Below are positions 26,654 to 35,962 of a DNA stretch of 64,000 bases, piece after piece. The position numbers and the translations under genes are program-made. The stretch lies in contig NZ_SRXN01000001.1 of assembly GCF_004827385.1 (NCBI RefSeq), positions 1-64,000 on the forward strand, written 5' to 3'. This stretch comes from Ensifer sp. MPMI2T (GTDB lineage: Bacteria; Pseudomonadota; Alphaproteobacteria; Rhizobiales; Rhizobiaceae). Within the stretch, counting starts at the first letter, position 1. Every line of letters begins with the position of its first letter. Below the pieces are notes generated by a model. It was not told the DNA's origin. It did not search any database and saw only the letters and a program-made list of their open reading frames with translations.

Positions 26654-26757
26654 CGCATCGGCCCAAAATCGGTCCCGATTTTTCGGAAAGCACGATGCGT
26701 AGATTCAAAGAGTTACAGCGTCCTTTGTGCGTCCTAAAGGACGCGCGGCGCTGTAAG
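26653..26757 (+). repeat. Mosaic palindromic repeat, variant
   Basis: It begins with the hairpin GCGCATCG...CGATGCG around AAAATCGGTCCCGATTTT and ends with the common TACAGCGTCCTTTG...GACGCGCGGCGCTGTA half. The first palindrome differs from the 829 copy, so halves are exchanged between copies, as in a mosaic family. It begins right at the stop codon of the frameshifted GST. A related hairpin lies near 40615. Confidence 0.65.
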
Positions 26758-26813
26758 TAATTTCGGGAGAAGTGTGTAACGGTTTCCGACCGGCCGAAGT
26801 TCAAGGAGTTGGA

Positions 26814-27179
26814 TCAGTTCGACTTTGTGGTGTCGAAGCGGCTGGCGAGACGCCTCGGCGCCTTTTCGCGCCAAGCGGCGATCAGTCTTTGCGTCAGCGC
26901 TTCGTCGTCAATTGAAGCGAGCCTGACCAGCATTGCCGGCCAGCCCTTGTAGTGATCGGTCTCGAAGAACAGCGATGGATCGAGTTCCATCAACATCTCC
27001 TTCTCTTCGAGCGCACACATGACCACAAGTGTTTGCGCGTCCTTCATCCGCACAAAGCTCTTGCCTTTGACGAGCAGCGCCGGTGTCCCGTAGGACGTGC
27101 CGACGGTCGTTTCCGGGAGCGCCGCCACCTCCGCCAGCCGCCGCACGCGCTCGAAAGAGCGTTCGAGATCATGGTTCAT
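26814..27179 (-). CDS. MmcQ/YjbR-family protein
   Basis: A 121-residue protein matching the MmcQ/YjbR (DUF419) family: ALPETTVGTSYGTPALLVKGKSFVRM, then LLMELDPSLFFETDHYKGWPAML-like sequence with the HYKGWP core, and a C-terminal AWREKAPRRLAS. The fold is CyaY-like and DNA binding has been proposed, but the role is not established. The stop codon lies just inside a degenerate repeat copy. It ends close to the frameshifted GST. Confidence 0.85.
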   Translation of the reverse strand: MNHDLERSFERVRRLAEVAALPETTVGTSYGTPALLVKGKSFVRMKDAQTLVVMCALEEKEMLMELDPSLFFETDHYKGWPAMLVRLASIDDEALTQRLIAAWREKAPRRLASRFDTTKSN

Positions 27180-27232
27180 GTCTCACCATCGCCTGCGTTG
27201 CGCATCGCAGTGCGCACAAAGATACCTTCAGA

Positions 27233-27427
27233 TCAGGCGCATTCGCAATGTTCGCCGACGGCGCGCGGCCATGGCCACCCGGGAAACGGCAGATCGGCAA
27301 GTTCGCGTTCGTCCATGCGGGCGACGTCCGGATGCTGCAGCGGATCGCGTTGCCAGGTGAGCAATGTTTCGACTCGATTGCCTTGGTTCGATGCGGCACG
27401 GTTGAATATCGATAGAATCTTCAGCAT
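27233..27427 (-). CDS. Small DUF1127-like protein
   Basis: A 64-residue protein. The core HPDVARMDERELADLPF resembles the C-terminal motif of DUF1127 proteins, small Arg-rich proteins that in Agrobacterium and Sinorhizobium affect phosphate or RNA metabolism. It starts at 27427 with AAGGA 9-13 bases upstream and runs divergently from the LysR gene at 27518. It is weaker than typical DUF1127 in the arginine residues. Confidence 0.55.
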   Translation of the reverse strand: MLKILSIFNRAASNQGNRVETLLTWQRDPLQHPDVARMDERELADLPFPGWPWPRAVGEHCECA

Positions 27428-27517
27428 GGCGGATCATCCTTTCGATGCTCCTGAGCATCCGCCTGTTGCGGCACGATTTCAATTGAGATTGCCGGCGACG
27501 AAGTTTAGAAAAACTAT

Positions 27518-28441
27518 ATGAAAGAGCTGAACGCCATCCATCTCAACGGCCTGCGAGCAGTCGAAGCGGCAGGCCGGCTTGGCTCGCTGGCGAGTGCCGC
27601 GGAAGAACTCGGCGTCACGGCCGGCGCCGTCAGCCAGCAGATTGCCAAGACGGAAGCGCAACTCGGCCGCATGCTGTTCGAGCGCACGGCCCGCGGGCTC
27701 GTCGCCACGGATTTCGGACGCCTCTTCCTCGCGCGTCTTTCAAACGCCTTCGGCGAACTTGCCGACGCGGTGGCATCGGCGCGCCGCCGGGATGAATCGG
27801 TGCTGACGATCTCAGTGGCCCCGGTTTTTGCGGCCCGGTGGCTGGTTTACCGATTGAACCGTTTTTCCGAGCGGCATCCGGATATCCGGCTGAGGATCGA
27901 CGCGACGACGACACTCGTAAACCTGGACACCTCCGACGTAGATGTCGGCATACGCGTCGGCACCGGTGACTGGCCGGGTGTGCATGCCGAACTGCTGCTC
28001 GAGCAGGAGATCTTCCCCGTCTGTTCGCCGAGCATGGCTGCAGACTTGCGCGTTCCTGCAGATATTCTAAAGCTGCCAGCGGTGATCGACGGTCACTCGA
28101 TGTTTACTTGGGAAACGTGGTTCAAGAAGGCTGGTCTCTCCGGCTCCGAGATGACCGTGCGCCACACCTTCAACGAAGCCTCGCTCGTGCTCGACGCGGC
28201 GATTGCGGGGCAGGGGGTCATGCTCGCCTGGCAGACGCTTGCCGGTTTTGCCGTGACCGAGGGCAGTCTGGTTGCGCCGTTCGGCATTCGGGCAAAGACC
28301 GGTTTCGGTCATTATTTCGTGCGCTCGCCATCGCGGCGCGAGAGCAAGGCCGCCGTGGCATTCAAGCGCTGGGTGCGCGATGAGGTCGAAGAGGGGATGC
28401 GGCTGCTTGACGCCAAGGTTGCCAGCTATCTCGGCAGGTGA
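27518..28441 (+). CDS. LysR-family transcriptional regulator (GcvA-like)
   Basis: A 307-residue LysR protein. The helix-turn-helix is GSLASAAEELGVTAGAVSQQIAKTEAQLG, and the effector domain begins SVLTISVAPVFAARWLVYRL, with DIRLRIDATTTLVNL typical of the GcvA/AmpR branch. Such regulators often act on the divergent neighbour, here the small DUF1127-like gene 90 bases away, or on the downstream GST. The effector is unknown. Confidence 0.92.
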   Translation: MKELNAIHLNGLRAVEAAGRLGSLASAAEELGVTAGAVSQQIAKTEAQLGRMLFERTARGLVATDFGRLFLARLSNAFGELADAVASARRRDESVLTISVAPVFAARWLVYRLNRFSERHPDIRLRIDATTTLVNLDTSDVDVGIRVGTGDWPGVHAELLLEQEIFPVCSPSMAADLRVPADILKLPAVIDGHSMFTWETWFKKAGLSGSEMTVRHTFNEASLVLDAAIAGQGVMLAWQTLAGFAVTEGSLVAPFGIRAKTGFGHYFVRSPSRRESKAAVAFKRWVRDEVEEGMRLLDAKVASYLGR

Positions 28442-28459
28442 GCCAAATGCTCGGCAATA

Positions 28460-29119
28460 CTATTCCGGTTCCTTCAGCCGCTCTTCCATCATGGCAATGA
28501 AGCAAGGGCGCGACTGGCAGCGCGCAAGCCACGCTTTGATGCGCGGATGCCGGTCGAACAGCGCCGTCTGGGTCATCGTGTAGCGGAAAACCTCGGCAAG
28601 GTTGAGATCGGCGACGGTGAAGCGATTGCCGACGACGTAATCGCGGTTTTCAAGATGCGCTTCGAGAACCGCGAAGGTTTTCCCGAGTGCTTGGGCGCAA
28701 GCAGCAATGCGCGCTTGACCCTCGGGCGTATTCTCAATTCCATCGTCATAGGCGAGAACGATCTTGACCGCATGCGGCTCCACCTCCGTCGCCGCCCACA
28801 TCGTCCAGTTGCCCATCTGTCCGTCCTCTCGCAGATCGGCCGGCGCGAGGGGACCGCCATATTTGCGGGCGAGATAGAGATTGTTGGCAAGCGACTCCGT
28901 CAGGACCAGACCGTCGTCATCGATTGCGGGGATGAGGCCCATCGGATTGATCGCGAGAAATTGCGGCGATCTGGTGTTGAACGGCGCGTTGGCAGCCTGC
29001 GGATCGGCGACGCGGCGCGCCTGGATCACCGGTACGGATGTGAAGGGAATGCCAAGCTCGCGCGCCATCCAGTAGTTGCGTGACGCGCGCGAACGATAAA
29101 CTCCGTAGATTGTCAGCAT
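28460..29119 (-). CDS. Glutathione S-transferase
   Basis: A 219-residue GST. The start [22 protein letters not shown] at 29119 has GGGAGGAAA. The N-terminal thioredoxin-like domain has the catalytic YRSRASR and [21 protein letters not shown]. The all-helical C-terminal domain has [14 protein letters not shown]. It conjugates or reduces electrophiles with glutathione. It converges on the LysR gene with 18 bases between stops. Confidence 0.92.
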   Translation of the reverse strand: MLTIYGVYRSRASRNYWMARELGIPFTSVPVIQARRVADPQAANAPFNTRSPQFLAINPMGLIPAIDDDGLVLTESLANNLYLARKYGGPLAPADLREDGQMGNWTMWAATEVEPHAVKIVLAYDDGIENTPEGQARIAACAQALGKTFAVLEAHLENRDYVVGNRFTVADLNLAEVFRYTMTQTALFDRHPRIKAWLARCQSRPCFIAMMEERLKEPE

Positions 29120-29273
29120 TCTGGTTTCCTCCCGGCCGTTGTGATGCGCCTTCAATAGGAGATTGCCGAGACCGGCAGAAGCATCCCTGGTTGATGCCGC
29201 TCATGAAATCTCTTGATGAAACGCAGCCCCCCGCGCTCGTTCGGGTGTGCCTGTTCGGGCCATCGTGAGCAGC

Positions 29274-31721
29274 ATGCAACCTTTAGACGATTTTTTCCCG
29301 CGACATTTAGAGAAGCATAACCTCTATTGGCTAGACCGGATGGAAATGATCCGCAATAGGTTGGCGTTGCTCTTCCGGAGGCTTTGCTTGGCAAGGAAAA
29401 CGTCCCGCAACACCCGCTATGCCGCGCTCAACGCCGGCGACAATGTGGACACGCGCCGGCTGATCGACGCCGGCAATCGGCTGGCGCAAGAGGTGGCGCG
29501 CATTTTTCCTTCCGAGCCCGACATCGCCGACCGGCACTATTGGCTGGAGACGATGATCAATCACGTCCCCGACTATATCTATGCCAAGGACACGAAGGGC
29601 CGGTTTCTCATCGCCAATGAGGTGACCGTCGCAGACAACGGGCTTGAAAGTCTTCAGGATCTTGTCGGCAAGACGGATTTCGACCTGCACCCGGCGAAGT
29701 TCGCGCAGGCGATCGCCGACGTGGAAGAGCGTGTGATCGAAACCGGTGAACCGATCTTCGGGATAGAAGAGCGGGCGATTGTCACCAAGGGGCGTGATCG
29801 CTGGTTGATGACGTCCAAGGTGCCGCTGCGCAACAAGAGCGGCAAGATCGTCGGCATCGTCGGTGTTTCGCGCGATATCAGCGATCGAAAAGCGGCAGAA
29901 CGCTTGCTCGAAGGGCAGGCGCGGCTGCTGGAGATGATAGCAACGGGCAAGCCGCTCGATCAATTCTTCACCGACCTCATCTTGCTGATCGAATTGCTAC
30001 TGCCCAGCGTCAAGGGTTCCATCCTGCTTCTCTCCGAGGACGGGCAGCATCTCCTGCATGGCGCTGCCCCTAGCCTGGACGAGGTGTTTTGCGCGACGAT
30101 TCATGGAGCGGAGATTGGCCCAAGGGTCGGCTCGTGTGGAACGGCGGCTTGGCGTGGCGAGCAGGTGATCGTTGCGGATGTGTTTGCCGACCCCTTGTGG
30201 GAGGGATACACCGATGTTGTGAAGCCCTATGGCTTTCGTTCCTGCTGGTCGACGCCGATTCACTCGCACGACCGCAAGGTGCTTGGAACGTTCGCACTCT
30301 ATTCGCAGGAACCCGGCGTTCCGAGCGAGCAGCAGAAGGAACTGATCGCCATGGCGACGTATCTCGCCGGGATCGCGATCGAGCGCAAGCGAGCCGAAGA
30401 CAGAATAAGCTTCATGGCGCATCACGACGCGCTGACAGGCCTTCCCAATCGCGTCCTGTTCGAGGAGCAGGTGGCCAGCGTACTCGAGGCGATTCGCGGA
30501 CGCGATCAGTGGGCCGTGCTCGCCTTTCTGGACCTCGACAATTTCAAGTTCATCAATGACAGTCTCGGCCATTCGGCTGGCGACGAATTGCTGAAGGCTG
30601 TTTCCGAGCGCATGCGCGCGGCCGTGCGCAAGTCCGATATGGTCGTACGGGTTGGCGGCGACGAGTTCATACTTCTCCTGAATGGCCTGCCGACGGAGCG
30701 CGATGTCGTCCTCTCACGCCTCGAGGAAATCCGCGCGGCCATTGCCGCGCCGGTCCAACTCAGTGGCCGCAGCCTGCAGGTGACTTGCAGTATGGGCGTC
30801 GCCTGCTTTCCCAATCAGGGCCGTACGGTTAGCGAATTGCTTGCCAATGCCGATGCGGCCATGTACCGCGCCAAGGAACTCGGGCGCAACAATCTGCAGG
30901 TCTTCACCGAAGAGATGGCGGCCAAGGCTCATGAGAAGCTCTTGCGGCAGGAGGAACTGCGCGAGGCGATCGCTCGCGACGAATTTCTCCTGCATTTCCA
31001 ACCGCAGATGAATCTTGCAAGCGGCCGCATCTTCGCCGCGGAGGCATTGTTGCGCTGGCGGCACCCGGTGCATGGCGTGATCTCGCCCGGTGCCTTTATC
31101 CCTCTGGCAGAGGAAACCGGCCTGATCGTGCCGATCGGCGATTGGGTTCTGAAAACCGCATGCCGTCAGTGCAAGGCCTGGCAGGAGGCCGGTCTGCCGC
31201 CGCTGATTATCAGCGTCAATGTTTCCGCTCGACAGTTCCTCGAGCGCAACTGGGCGACCCGCGTGGCGACTGTGCTCGCGGAAACCGGGCTGGAAGCGCG
31301 TTATCTCGAACTCGAACTGACCGAGAGCCTGATCATGCAGGATGTGCCCGGTGCGATCGCGACCATGCATGAGTTGGAGGCGATCGGCGTGCACCTTGCG
31401 ATCGACGACTTCGGGACGGGCTATTCAAGCCTCAGCGCCCTTAAACGGTTCCCCGTGCAACGGCTGAAGATCGACCGCTCGTTCGTCGAGGACATTCCTG
31501 ACGACGACGACGACAAGGCCATCACCTCGGCAATCATTTCACTGGCGCAGAATCTCGGTCTGCGGGTCATCGCCGAAGGCGTGGAAACGGAGGCGCAGGT
31601 CGATTTCCTGCGGCAAAGCGGCTGTGATGAGATCCAGGGCTATTTCTTCAGCCCGCCGCTTGTCGCCCGGGATTTCGAGGCGCTGCTTGGCGGGCCCGTG
31701 CTCCACGCGGATGGCATCTGA
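29274..31721 (+). CDS. PAS-GAF-GGDEF-EAL cyclic-di-GMP signalling protein
   Basis: About 815 residues. After a basic, amphipathic N-terminus a PAS domain (residues about 85-210: HVPDYIYAKDTKGRF, IVGVSRDISDRKAAE) leads to a GAF domain (about 220-380, LLPSVKGSILLLSEDGQHLLHG and GSCGTAAWRGEQVIVADVFADP). Next is an intact GGDEF domain (HHDALTGLPNRVLFEEQ, LDLDNFKFINDSLGH, VGGDEFILLL). The EAL domain has EALLRWRHP, VNVSARQF, ELTESLIMQD, DDFGTGYSS, KIDRSFV, AEGVETEAQVDFL and QGYFFSPP, all catalytic residues present. The start is uncertain: 29274 or ATG 29340/29346. Confidence 0.93.
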   Translation: MQPLDDFFPRHLEKHNLYWLDRMEMIRNRLALLFRRLCLARKTSRNTRYAALNAGDNVDTRRLIDAGNRLAQEVARIFPSEPDIADRHYWLETMINHVPDYIYAKDTKGRFLIANEVTVADNGLESLQDLVGKTDFDLHPAKFAQAIADVEERVIETGEPIFGIEERAIVTKGRDRWLMTSKVPLRNKSGKIVGIVGVSRDISDRKAAERLLEGQARLLEMIATGKPLDQFFTDLILLIELLLPSVKGSILLLSEDGQHLLHGAAPSLDEVFCATIHGAEIGPRVGSCGTAAWRGEQVIVADVFADPLWEGYTDVVKPYGFRSCWSTPIHSHDRKVLGTFALYSQEPGVPSEQQKELIAMATYLAGIAIERKRAEDRISFMAHHDALTGLPNRVLFEEQVASVLEAIRGRDQWAVLAFLDLDNFKFINDSLGHSAGDELLKAVSERMRAAVRKSDMVVRVGGDEFILLLNGLPTERDVVLSRLEEIRAAIAAPVQLSGRSLQVTCSMGVACFPNQGRTVSELLANADAAMYRAKELGRNNLQVFTEEMAAKAHEKLLRQEELREAIARDEFLLHFQPQMNLASGRIFAAEALLRWRHPVHGVISPGAFIPLAEETGLIVPIGDWVLKTACRQCKAWQEAGLPPLIISVNVSARQFLERNWATRVATVLAETGLEARYLELELTESLIMQDVPGAIATMHELEAIGVHLAIDDFGTGYSSLSALKRFPVQRLKIDRSFVEDIPDDDDDKAITSAIISLAQNLGLRVIAEGVETEAQVDFLRQSGCDEIQGYFFSPPLVARDFEALLGGPVLHADGI

Positions 31722-32098
31722 TCAAACGCGGAACGGGTTGCAGGACACGATGCCGCGATTGTGATTGGAAGTTTGCTGACATAAGTTTCGTTCCAGCCGT
31801 AGATGCGGTGATCGACGGAGAGGCGAGGGAAAATTAAAACCATTCCGCTTACATTCCGACTTGAGAATCGATCGCGATGATTTTGGGTTGATTTATCCAA
31901 GATCATCGTGATCTACAGCGCCGCGCGTCTTTCGGGACGCGCAAAGGACGCTGTAGCACTTTGAGTCGCTGCATGATTTTATCCTCAAACCGATTCCGCT
32001 TTGAGGAATCATGCAGTAGGTCTGGCCCGGAGCGGGGAGGTGTGAGTCGCGGATGCGGATCGCGCCCTTTCTGCTCGCATACAACCCGCTAGAGTTCG
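31722..32098. other. Intergenic stretch with a mosaic repeat
   Basis: 377 bases. The part 31913-32019 is a mosaic palindrome. A short frame at 31640-31906 on the - strand is not supported. The L,D-transpeptidase promoter should lie in 32020-32085. Confidence 0.45.
31913..32019 (-). repeat. Mosaic palindromic repeat, - orientation
   Basis: A full copy: CTACAGCGCCGCGCGTC with GGACGCGCAAAGGACGCTGTAG, followed by GCATGATTTTATCCTCAAA with TTTGAGGAATCATGCAG. It resembles 8494-8604 and 63163-63267. Confidence 0.75.
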
Positions 32099-32881
32099 AT
32101 GCCGCCCATCTTTTCTCGCCGCCAGTTTCTTCGAACATCCGGACTCGCAGTCGTCTCGACCGGGCTTGCGAGTTGCACTTCGTCAATGAACACGGACCGC
32201 TTCCGTCAGCAAACCATGCCGGTTTACCGCAATCCGGCGCTCGAGGGGCGCTGGATCGATCCACGTACCGGAGCACTCCTGGAGGGGCCTGTCGACGAGG
32301 CGGCGCTACCGACCGGCTTGCCGCCGCAAGATCCCTACTACTCGGCAATTTATGCGGCGGTGGACGACGGGGGCTATCTGGTCCCGGCTGTGCCTTATCA
32401 GCAGATCGACGCCCGCTTTTACCGCCAGGAGGTCGACGACCCGTTCGGCGAGCAACCGGGGACGATCGTGGTCGATACAGCCGACCGCTTTCTCTATCTG
32501 GTTCAGCCGGGCGGAAGGGCCATGCGTTATGGCGTCGGCCTCGGTCGTGAGGGCTTCGCGTGGTCGGGACGCGGCGTCATTCAGTGGAAACAAAAGTGGC
32601 CGCGCTGGACGCCGCCGGGCACGATGATCGAACGTCAGCCGGAACTTGCACGCTACTCGGAAAGCGCCGGCGGCATGCCGCCTGGCTTGAACAATCCGCT
32701 TGGCTCACGCGCGCTCTATATCTTCCAGAACGGCCAGGACACCTTGTATCGCGTACACGGAACGCCGGAATGGCAATCTATCGGCAAAGCCGTTTCCTCC
32801 GGCTGCGTGCGGATGCTCAACCAGGATGTGATGGACCTCTACAGCCGCGTCCGCGGCAAAGCGCCGATTCTGGTGATCTAA
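32099..32881 (+). CDS. L,D-transpeptidase (ErfK/YbiS/YcfS/YnhG family)
   Basis: A 260-residue secreted enzyme that cross-links peptidoglycan stems or attaches proteins to it. The N-terminus SRRQFLRTSG looks like a twin-arginine signal, and a cysteine in GLASCTSSM makes a lipobox, so it may be a lipoprotein. The catalytic domain (from about residue 120, GTIVVDTADRFLYLV) has the family histidine in YRVHGTPEW and the catalytic cysteine in SSGCVRML. Rhizobia have many such paralogues. Confidence 0.92.
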   Translation: MPPIFSRRQFLRTSGLAVVSTGLASCTSSMNTDRFRQQTMPVYRNPALEGRWIDPRTGALLEGPVDEAALPTGLPPQDPYYSAIYAAVDDGGYLVPAVPYQQIDARFYRQEVDDPFGEQPGTIVVDTADRFLYLVQPGGRAMRYGVGLGREGFAWSGRGVIQWKQKWPRWTPPGTMIERQPELARYSESAGGMPPGLNNPLGSRALYIFQNGQDTLYRVHGTPEWQSIGKAVSSGCVRMLNQDVMDLYSRVRGKAPILVI

Positions 32882-32917
32882 CCAGAGGCGTGTCCTGCTG
32901 AAAACGGGCGCTGCAGG

Positions 32918-33394
32918 TCAGCTTTCCTGCTGACTGCCGGTCAGACTTTGGGTCAAGCGCTGCAGCGCCTCGCGCAACTCGCGGACTTCTTCCAAAGTGC
33001 ATCCGGTCGCCTTGCTGATGTCGGCGAGGATGCCGAAGGCTTCCGCCTTCAGCTTCCGCCCCTTTTCCGTCAGGCTGACGATTACCTGCCGCTCGTCGTC
33101 GCGATCGCGGAGCCGGCTGACATAGCCGGCAGCTTCCAGCCGCTTCAACAAGGGGGAAAGCGTGCCGGAATCGAGGCCCATTTCCTCGCCGATCCGTTTC
33201 ACCGTCATCTTGTCGTGCTGCCAGAGCGCAAGAAGCACGAGATACTGCGGATAGGTGAGGCCAAAGCGGTCAAGCAACGGCTTATAGGTGCGGTTGAAGG
33301 CGTGCCCCGCCGAATAGACTGCGAAACAGAGTTGCTGGCCTAGCGTCAGCGCCTCCTCGGGTATTGCCTCAAATTTTGCGGGCTTCGTCGTCAT
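32918..33394 (-). CDS. ohrR: Organic peroxide-sensing MarR-type repressor
   Basis: A 158-residue OhrR. The sensor cysteine is in the N-terminal TLGQQLCFAVYSA, at the position of the reactive cysteine of OhrR. The winged helix-turn-helix is KMTVKRIGEEMGLDSGTLSPLLKRLE with the wing DRDDERQV. Oxidation of the cysteine releases the DNA and turns on ohr. It is divergent from ohr, and the AT-rich operator lies in the 114 bases between the starts. Confidence 0.95.
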   Translation of the reverse strand: MTTKPAKFEAIPEEALTLGQQLCFAVYSAGHAFNRTYKPLLDRFGLTYPQYLVLLALWQHDKMTVKRIGEEMGLDSGTLSPLLKRLEAAGYVSRLRDRDDERQVIVSLTEKGRKLKAEAFGILADISKATGCTLEEVRELREALQRLTQSLTGSQQES

Positions 33395-33432
33395 GATCGC
33401 ATTGTCGCAAATTCACGGCCGAAATGCAATTT

Positions 33433-33462
33433 GCAAAATTAATTTGCGTACAATTTAATTTT
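33433..33462. promoter_or_regulatory. Probable OhrR operator
   Basis: In the divergent promoter region the AT-rich sequence GCAAAATTAATTTGC (33433-33447) is an imperfect palindrome and is followed by TACAATTTAATTTT (33449-33462). The second part matches the TACAATT/AATTGTA sites recognised by OhrR proteins of alphaproteobacteria in all but a few bases. Confidence 0.65.
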
Positions 33463-33508
33463 GCGGTATGGAATGACCATCGACAACGACCACCCGAAGG
33501 AGACTGCC

Positions 33509-33931
33509 ATGCCTATCCTCTATCGCACCACCGCCTCCGCAACCGGCGGCCGCGCCGGCCAGGCCAAGAGCGCCGACGGCATCCTCGACGTTAGCCTCAC
33601 GGTTCCGAAAGAGCTCGGTGGCGACGGCGCCCGCGGCACCAACCCGGAGCAGCTCTTCGCTGCCGGCTATTCCGCCTGCTTTCTCGGCGCGTTGAAGTTC
33701 GTTGCCGGCAAGGAAAAGGTAAAACTTCCGGAAGACACGAAAGTGACAGGCACGGTCGGGATCGGTCCGCGCGATGACGGCACGGGCTTCTACATCGATG
33801 CGGCGCTTGAGATCTCTTCGCCCGGCGTGGACAAGGCCGTTCTTGAGGACTTGGTCCAGAAGGCGCATATCGTATGCCCCTACAGCCACGCGACCAGGGG
33901 CAATGTCGATGTGAAGCTGACGGTGGCTTAA
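33509..33931 (+). CDS. ohr: Organic hydroperoxide reductase
   Basis: A 140-residue Ohr that reduces organic hydroperoxides using lipoyl-linked thiols. The two redox cysteines are in [12 protein letters not shown] and [12 protein letters not shown], the arginine in [10 protein letters not shown] is present and the length equals the family norm. The start MPILYRTTA at 33509 has GAAGGAG; a longer frame from 33461 has no function. It faces ohrR and shares its operator. Confidence 0.96.
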   Translation: MPILYRTTASATGGRAGQAKSADGILDVSLTVPKELGGDGARGTNPEQLFAAGYSACFLGALKFVAGKEKVKLPEDTKVTGTVGIGPRDDGTGFYIDAALEISSPGVDKAVLEDLVQKAHIVCPYSHATRGNVDVKLTVA

Positions 33932-33944
33932 GGCCAAGGTGATT

Positions 33945-34038
33945 GGCTAGAGCGATTCCAGGAAAAGCGTGTTAACGGTTTTCCGTCCGGAATTGCGTAG
34001 TCGAAATGTACTGAAGCCTGGGCGCTGACCCGGGCTTC
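33945..34038. repeat. Short intergenic repeat and terminator-like hairpin after ohr
   Basis: GGTTTTCCGTCCGGAAT (33977-33993) is shared with 24624-24640. At 34013-34038 GAAGCCTGGG and CCCGGGCTTC form a 10-bp stem around CGCTGA, with one G-U. It has no U-run, so its role as terminator is uncertain. Confidence 0.5.
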
Positions 34039-34113
34039 GAATATTGACGGCAGCGTCTCTGCAAGCCGTGCCGACCGAACGAAGAGCTTGACGGCTCCTT
34101 CGCCCCCGCTGCC

Positions 34114-34326
34114 TCAAGCCTTTTTTAGGAACTCGGTGCGTAGCACCAGCCCCTTGATCTTTTCGACCCGGCATTCGACCTCGTCCGGATCGTCGGTCAG
34201 GCGAATGCTCTTCACCAGCGTGCCGCGTTTCAGCGTGGTGGAGGTTCCTTTCACCTTCAGATCCTTGATCAGCGTGACGTTATCGCCGTCCTTGAGGACG
34301 GCGCCGTTCGAATCCTTGACTTCCAT
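34114..34326 (-). CDS. PhnA-domain protein (YjdM C-terminal type)
   Basis: A 70-residue protein, MEVKDSNGAVLKDGDNVTLIK with the SKIRL-like ending LKRGTLVKSIRLTDDPDEVEC. This is the PhnA C-terminal SH3-like domain, once linked to phosphonate use though its function is unproven. ATG 34326 with AAAGGA is chosen; a TTG two codons earlier is less likely. Confidence 0.85.
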   Translation of the reverse strand: MEVKDSNGAVLKDGDNVTLIKDLKVKGTSTTLKRGTLVKSIRLTDDPDEVECRVEKIKGLVLRTEFLKKA

Positions 34327-34411
34327 GGTCAATCCTTTCTGGGTCGCAAGAATGCAGTCTGGTTCGGCGCGCAGGCGCGCGCTGCGATCACTCGCCCCGT
34401 TCGCTGCAGTA

Positions 34412-35962
34412 CTATCGTTTCAGGCTGCCGAGGATGCCGCGCACCAGGGCGCGGCCGACCTGCGTTGCGACCGTGCGGGCAACGGACTTCATCGCCGCCT
34501 CGACGATGGTCTCGCGCTGATAGCCGGATGAGCGCTGCCGGGCCTGCCTGCCGGAGCGCGCCGCCGGTTCGTCGTCACCGAAGCCGGGCAGGGTCCAGCG
34601 ACTGCCTTCTCGAGGCTGTTCTTCCGCTTGTCTTGCGGCCTCGGCCTGTTCGGCCGCCTTCGCGGCGCGCTTGGCAAGCAGCTCGTAAGCCGATTCCCGG
34701 TCGAAATCCTCGTCATAGAGCCCGCGCACCGGACTGACATCGATGACCTTTTGCCGTTCGGCCTCGGTCAGCGGACCAAGGCGCGATGCCGGCGGGCGTA
34801 TCAGGGTCCTTTCGACCATGGTCGGCGAGCCCTTGCCCTCGAGTGTCGAAACCAGCGCTTCGCCGGTGCCGAGATTGGTGATCACTTCGGCGCAGTTGAA
34901 GTCCGGGTTGGGACGGAAGGTGTCGGCCGCGGTCTTTACCGCCTTCTGTTCGCGTGGCGAATAGGCGCGCAACGCATGCTGCACACGGTTGCCGAGCTGC
35001 GCCAGCACCGTCTCCGGCATGTCGAGCGGGTTTTGAGTCACGAAATAGACGCCGACGCCTTTGGATCGGATAAGGCGCACCACCTGTTCGACGCGCTCGA
35101 CGAGCACTTTCGGCGCGTCGTTGAAGAGCAGATGTGCTTCGTCGAAGAAGAACACCAGCTTCGGCTTGTCGGGATCGCCGACTTCCGGCAGTTCCTCGAA
35201 AAGTTCGGAAAGGAGCCAAAGAAGGAAGGTCGCATAGAGCCTGGGGTTCATCATCAGTTTGTCGGCGGCAAGCACCGAGATCGCGCCGCGCCCGTCATTG
35301 GTCGTGCGCATGATGTCGGTGATCTTCAGCGCCGGCTCACCGAAGAAGTGTTCCGCGCCCTGCTGCTCGAGGATCAGCAACTCGCGCTGGATCGAACCGA
35401 CCGAGGATTTGGAAATGAAGCCGAACTGGTTGGAAAGCTCGCCCGCATTTTCGCCCATGTAGTTGAGCAGCGCCTGGAGGTCCTTGAGGTCGAGGAGTGG
35501 CAGCCCGCCTTCGTCGGCGATCTTGAAGGCGATGTTCAGCACACCTTCCTGGGCATCGGTGGCGTTCATCAGTCGCGACAGGAGCAGCGGTCCCATCTCG
35601 GACATGGTCGTGCGGACCCTGTGGCCTTTCTCGCCGTAGAGGTCCCAGAAGATCACCGGAAATTCCTGGAAGTCGTAAGGCGCAAGGCCAATCTGCTCGG
35701 CGCGCTTGACAAGGAAATCCTTCGGTTCGCCGATCGCGCCGATGCCGGAAAGATCGCCTTTTATGTCGGCGCAGAAGACCGGCACGCCCGCATTGGAGAA
35801 TCCCTCCGCAAGGATCTGCAGCGTCACGGTCTTGCCGGTGCCGGTTGCACCGGTGATCAATCCGTGACGGTTGCCGAATTTCAGCTCCAGATATTCGCCC
35901 TTGTTGATCGAATCGTCCGGCTTGCGGCTGGTTCCGATATAAAGCTTGCCTTCTTGCAGCAT
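34412..35962 (-). CDS. YjgR-type HerA-like ATPase (DUF853)
   Basis: A 516-residue P-loop ATPase. The start MLQEGKLYIGTSRKPDDS at 35962 has GGAG; the frame runs further upstream but without family sequence. Walker A is GATGTGKTVTLQILAE, Walker B-like acidic residues are in KLVFFFDEAHLLF, and the arginine-finger region is LIRSKGVGVYFVTQNPLDMPETVLAQLG. The C-terminus is Arg/Gln-rich. The YjgR/DUF853 family is related to HerA/FtsK translocases; its substrate is unknown. Confidence 0.93.
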   Translation of the reverse strand: MLQEGKLYIGTSRKPDDSINKGEYLELKFGNRHGLITGATGTGKTVTLQILAEGFSNAGVPVFCADIKGDLSGIGAIGEPKDFLVKRAEQIGLAPYDFQEFPVIFWDLYGEKGHRVRTTMSEMGPLLLSRLMNATDAQEGVLNIAFKIADEGGLPLLDLKDLQALLNYMGENAGELSNQFGFISKSSVGSIQRELLILEQQGAEHFFGEPALKITDIMRTTNDGRGAISVLAADKLMMNPRLYATFLLWLLSELFEELPEVGDPDKPKLVFFFDEAHLLFNDAPKVLVERVEQVVRLIRSKGVGVYFVTQNPLDMPETVLAQLGNRVQHALRAYSPREQKAVKTAADTFRPNPDFNCAEVITNLGTGEALVSTLEGKGSPTMVERTLIRPPASRLGPLTEAERQKVIDVSPVRGLYDEDFDRESAYELLAKRAAKAAEQAEAARQAEEQPREGSRWTLPGFGDDEPAARSGRQARQRSSGYQRETIVEAAMKSVARTVATQVGRALVRGILGSLKR

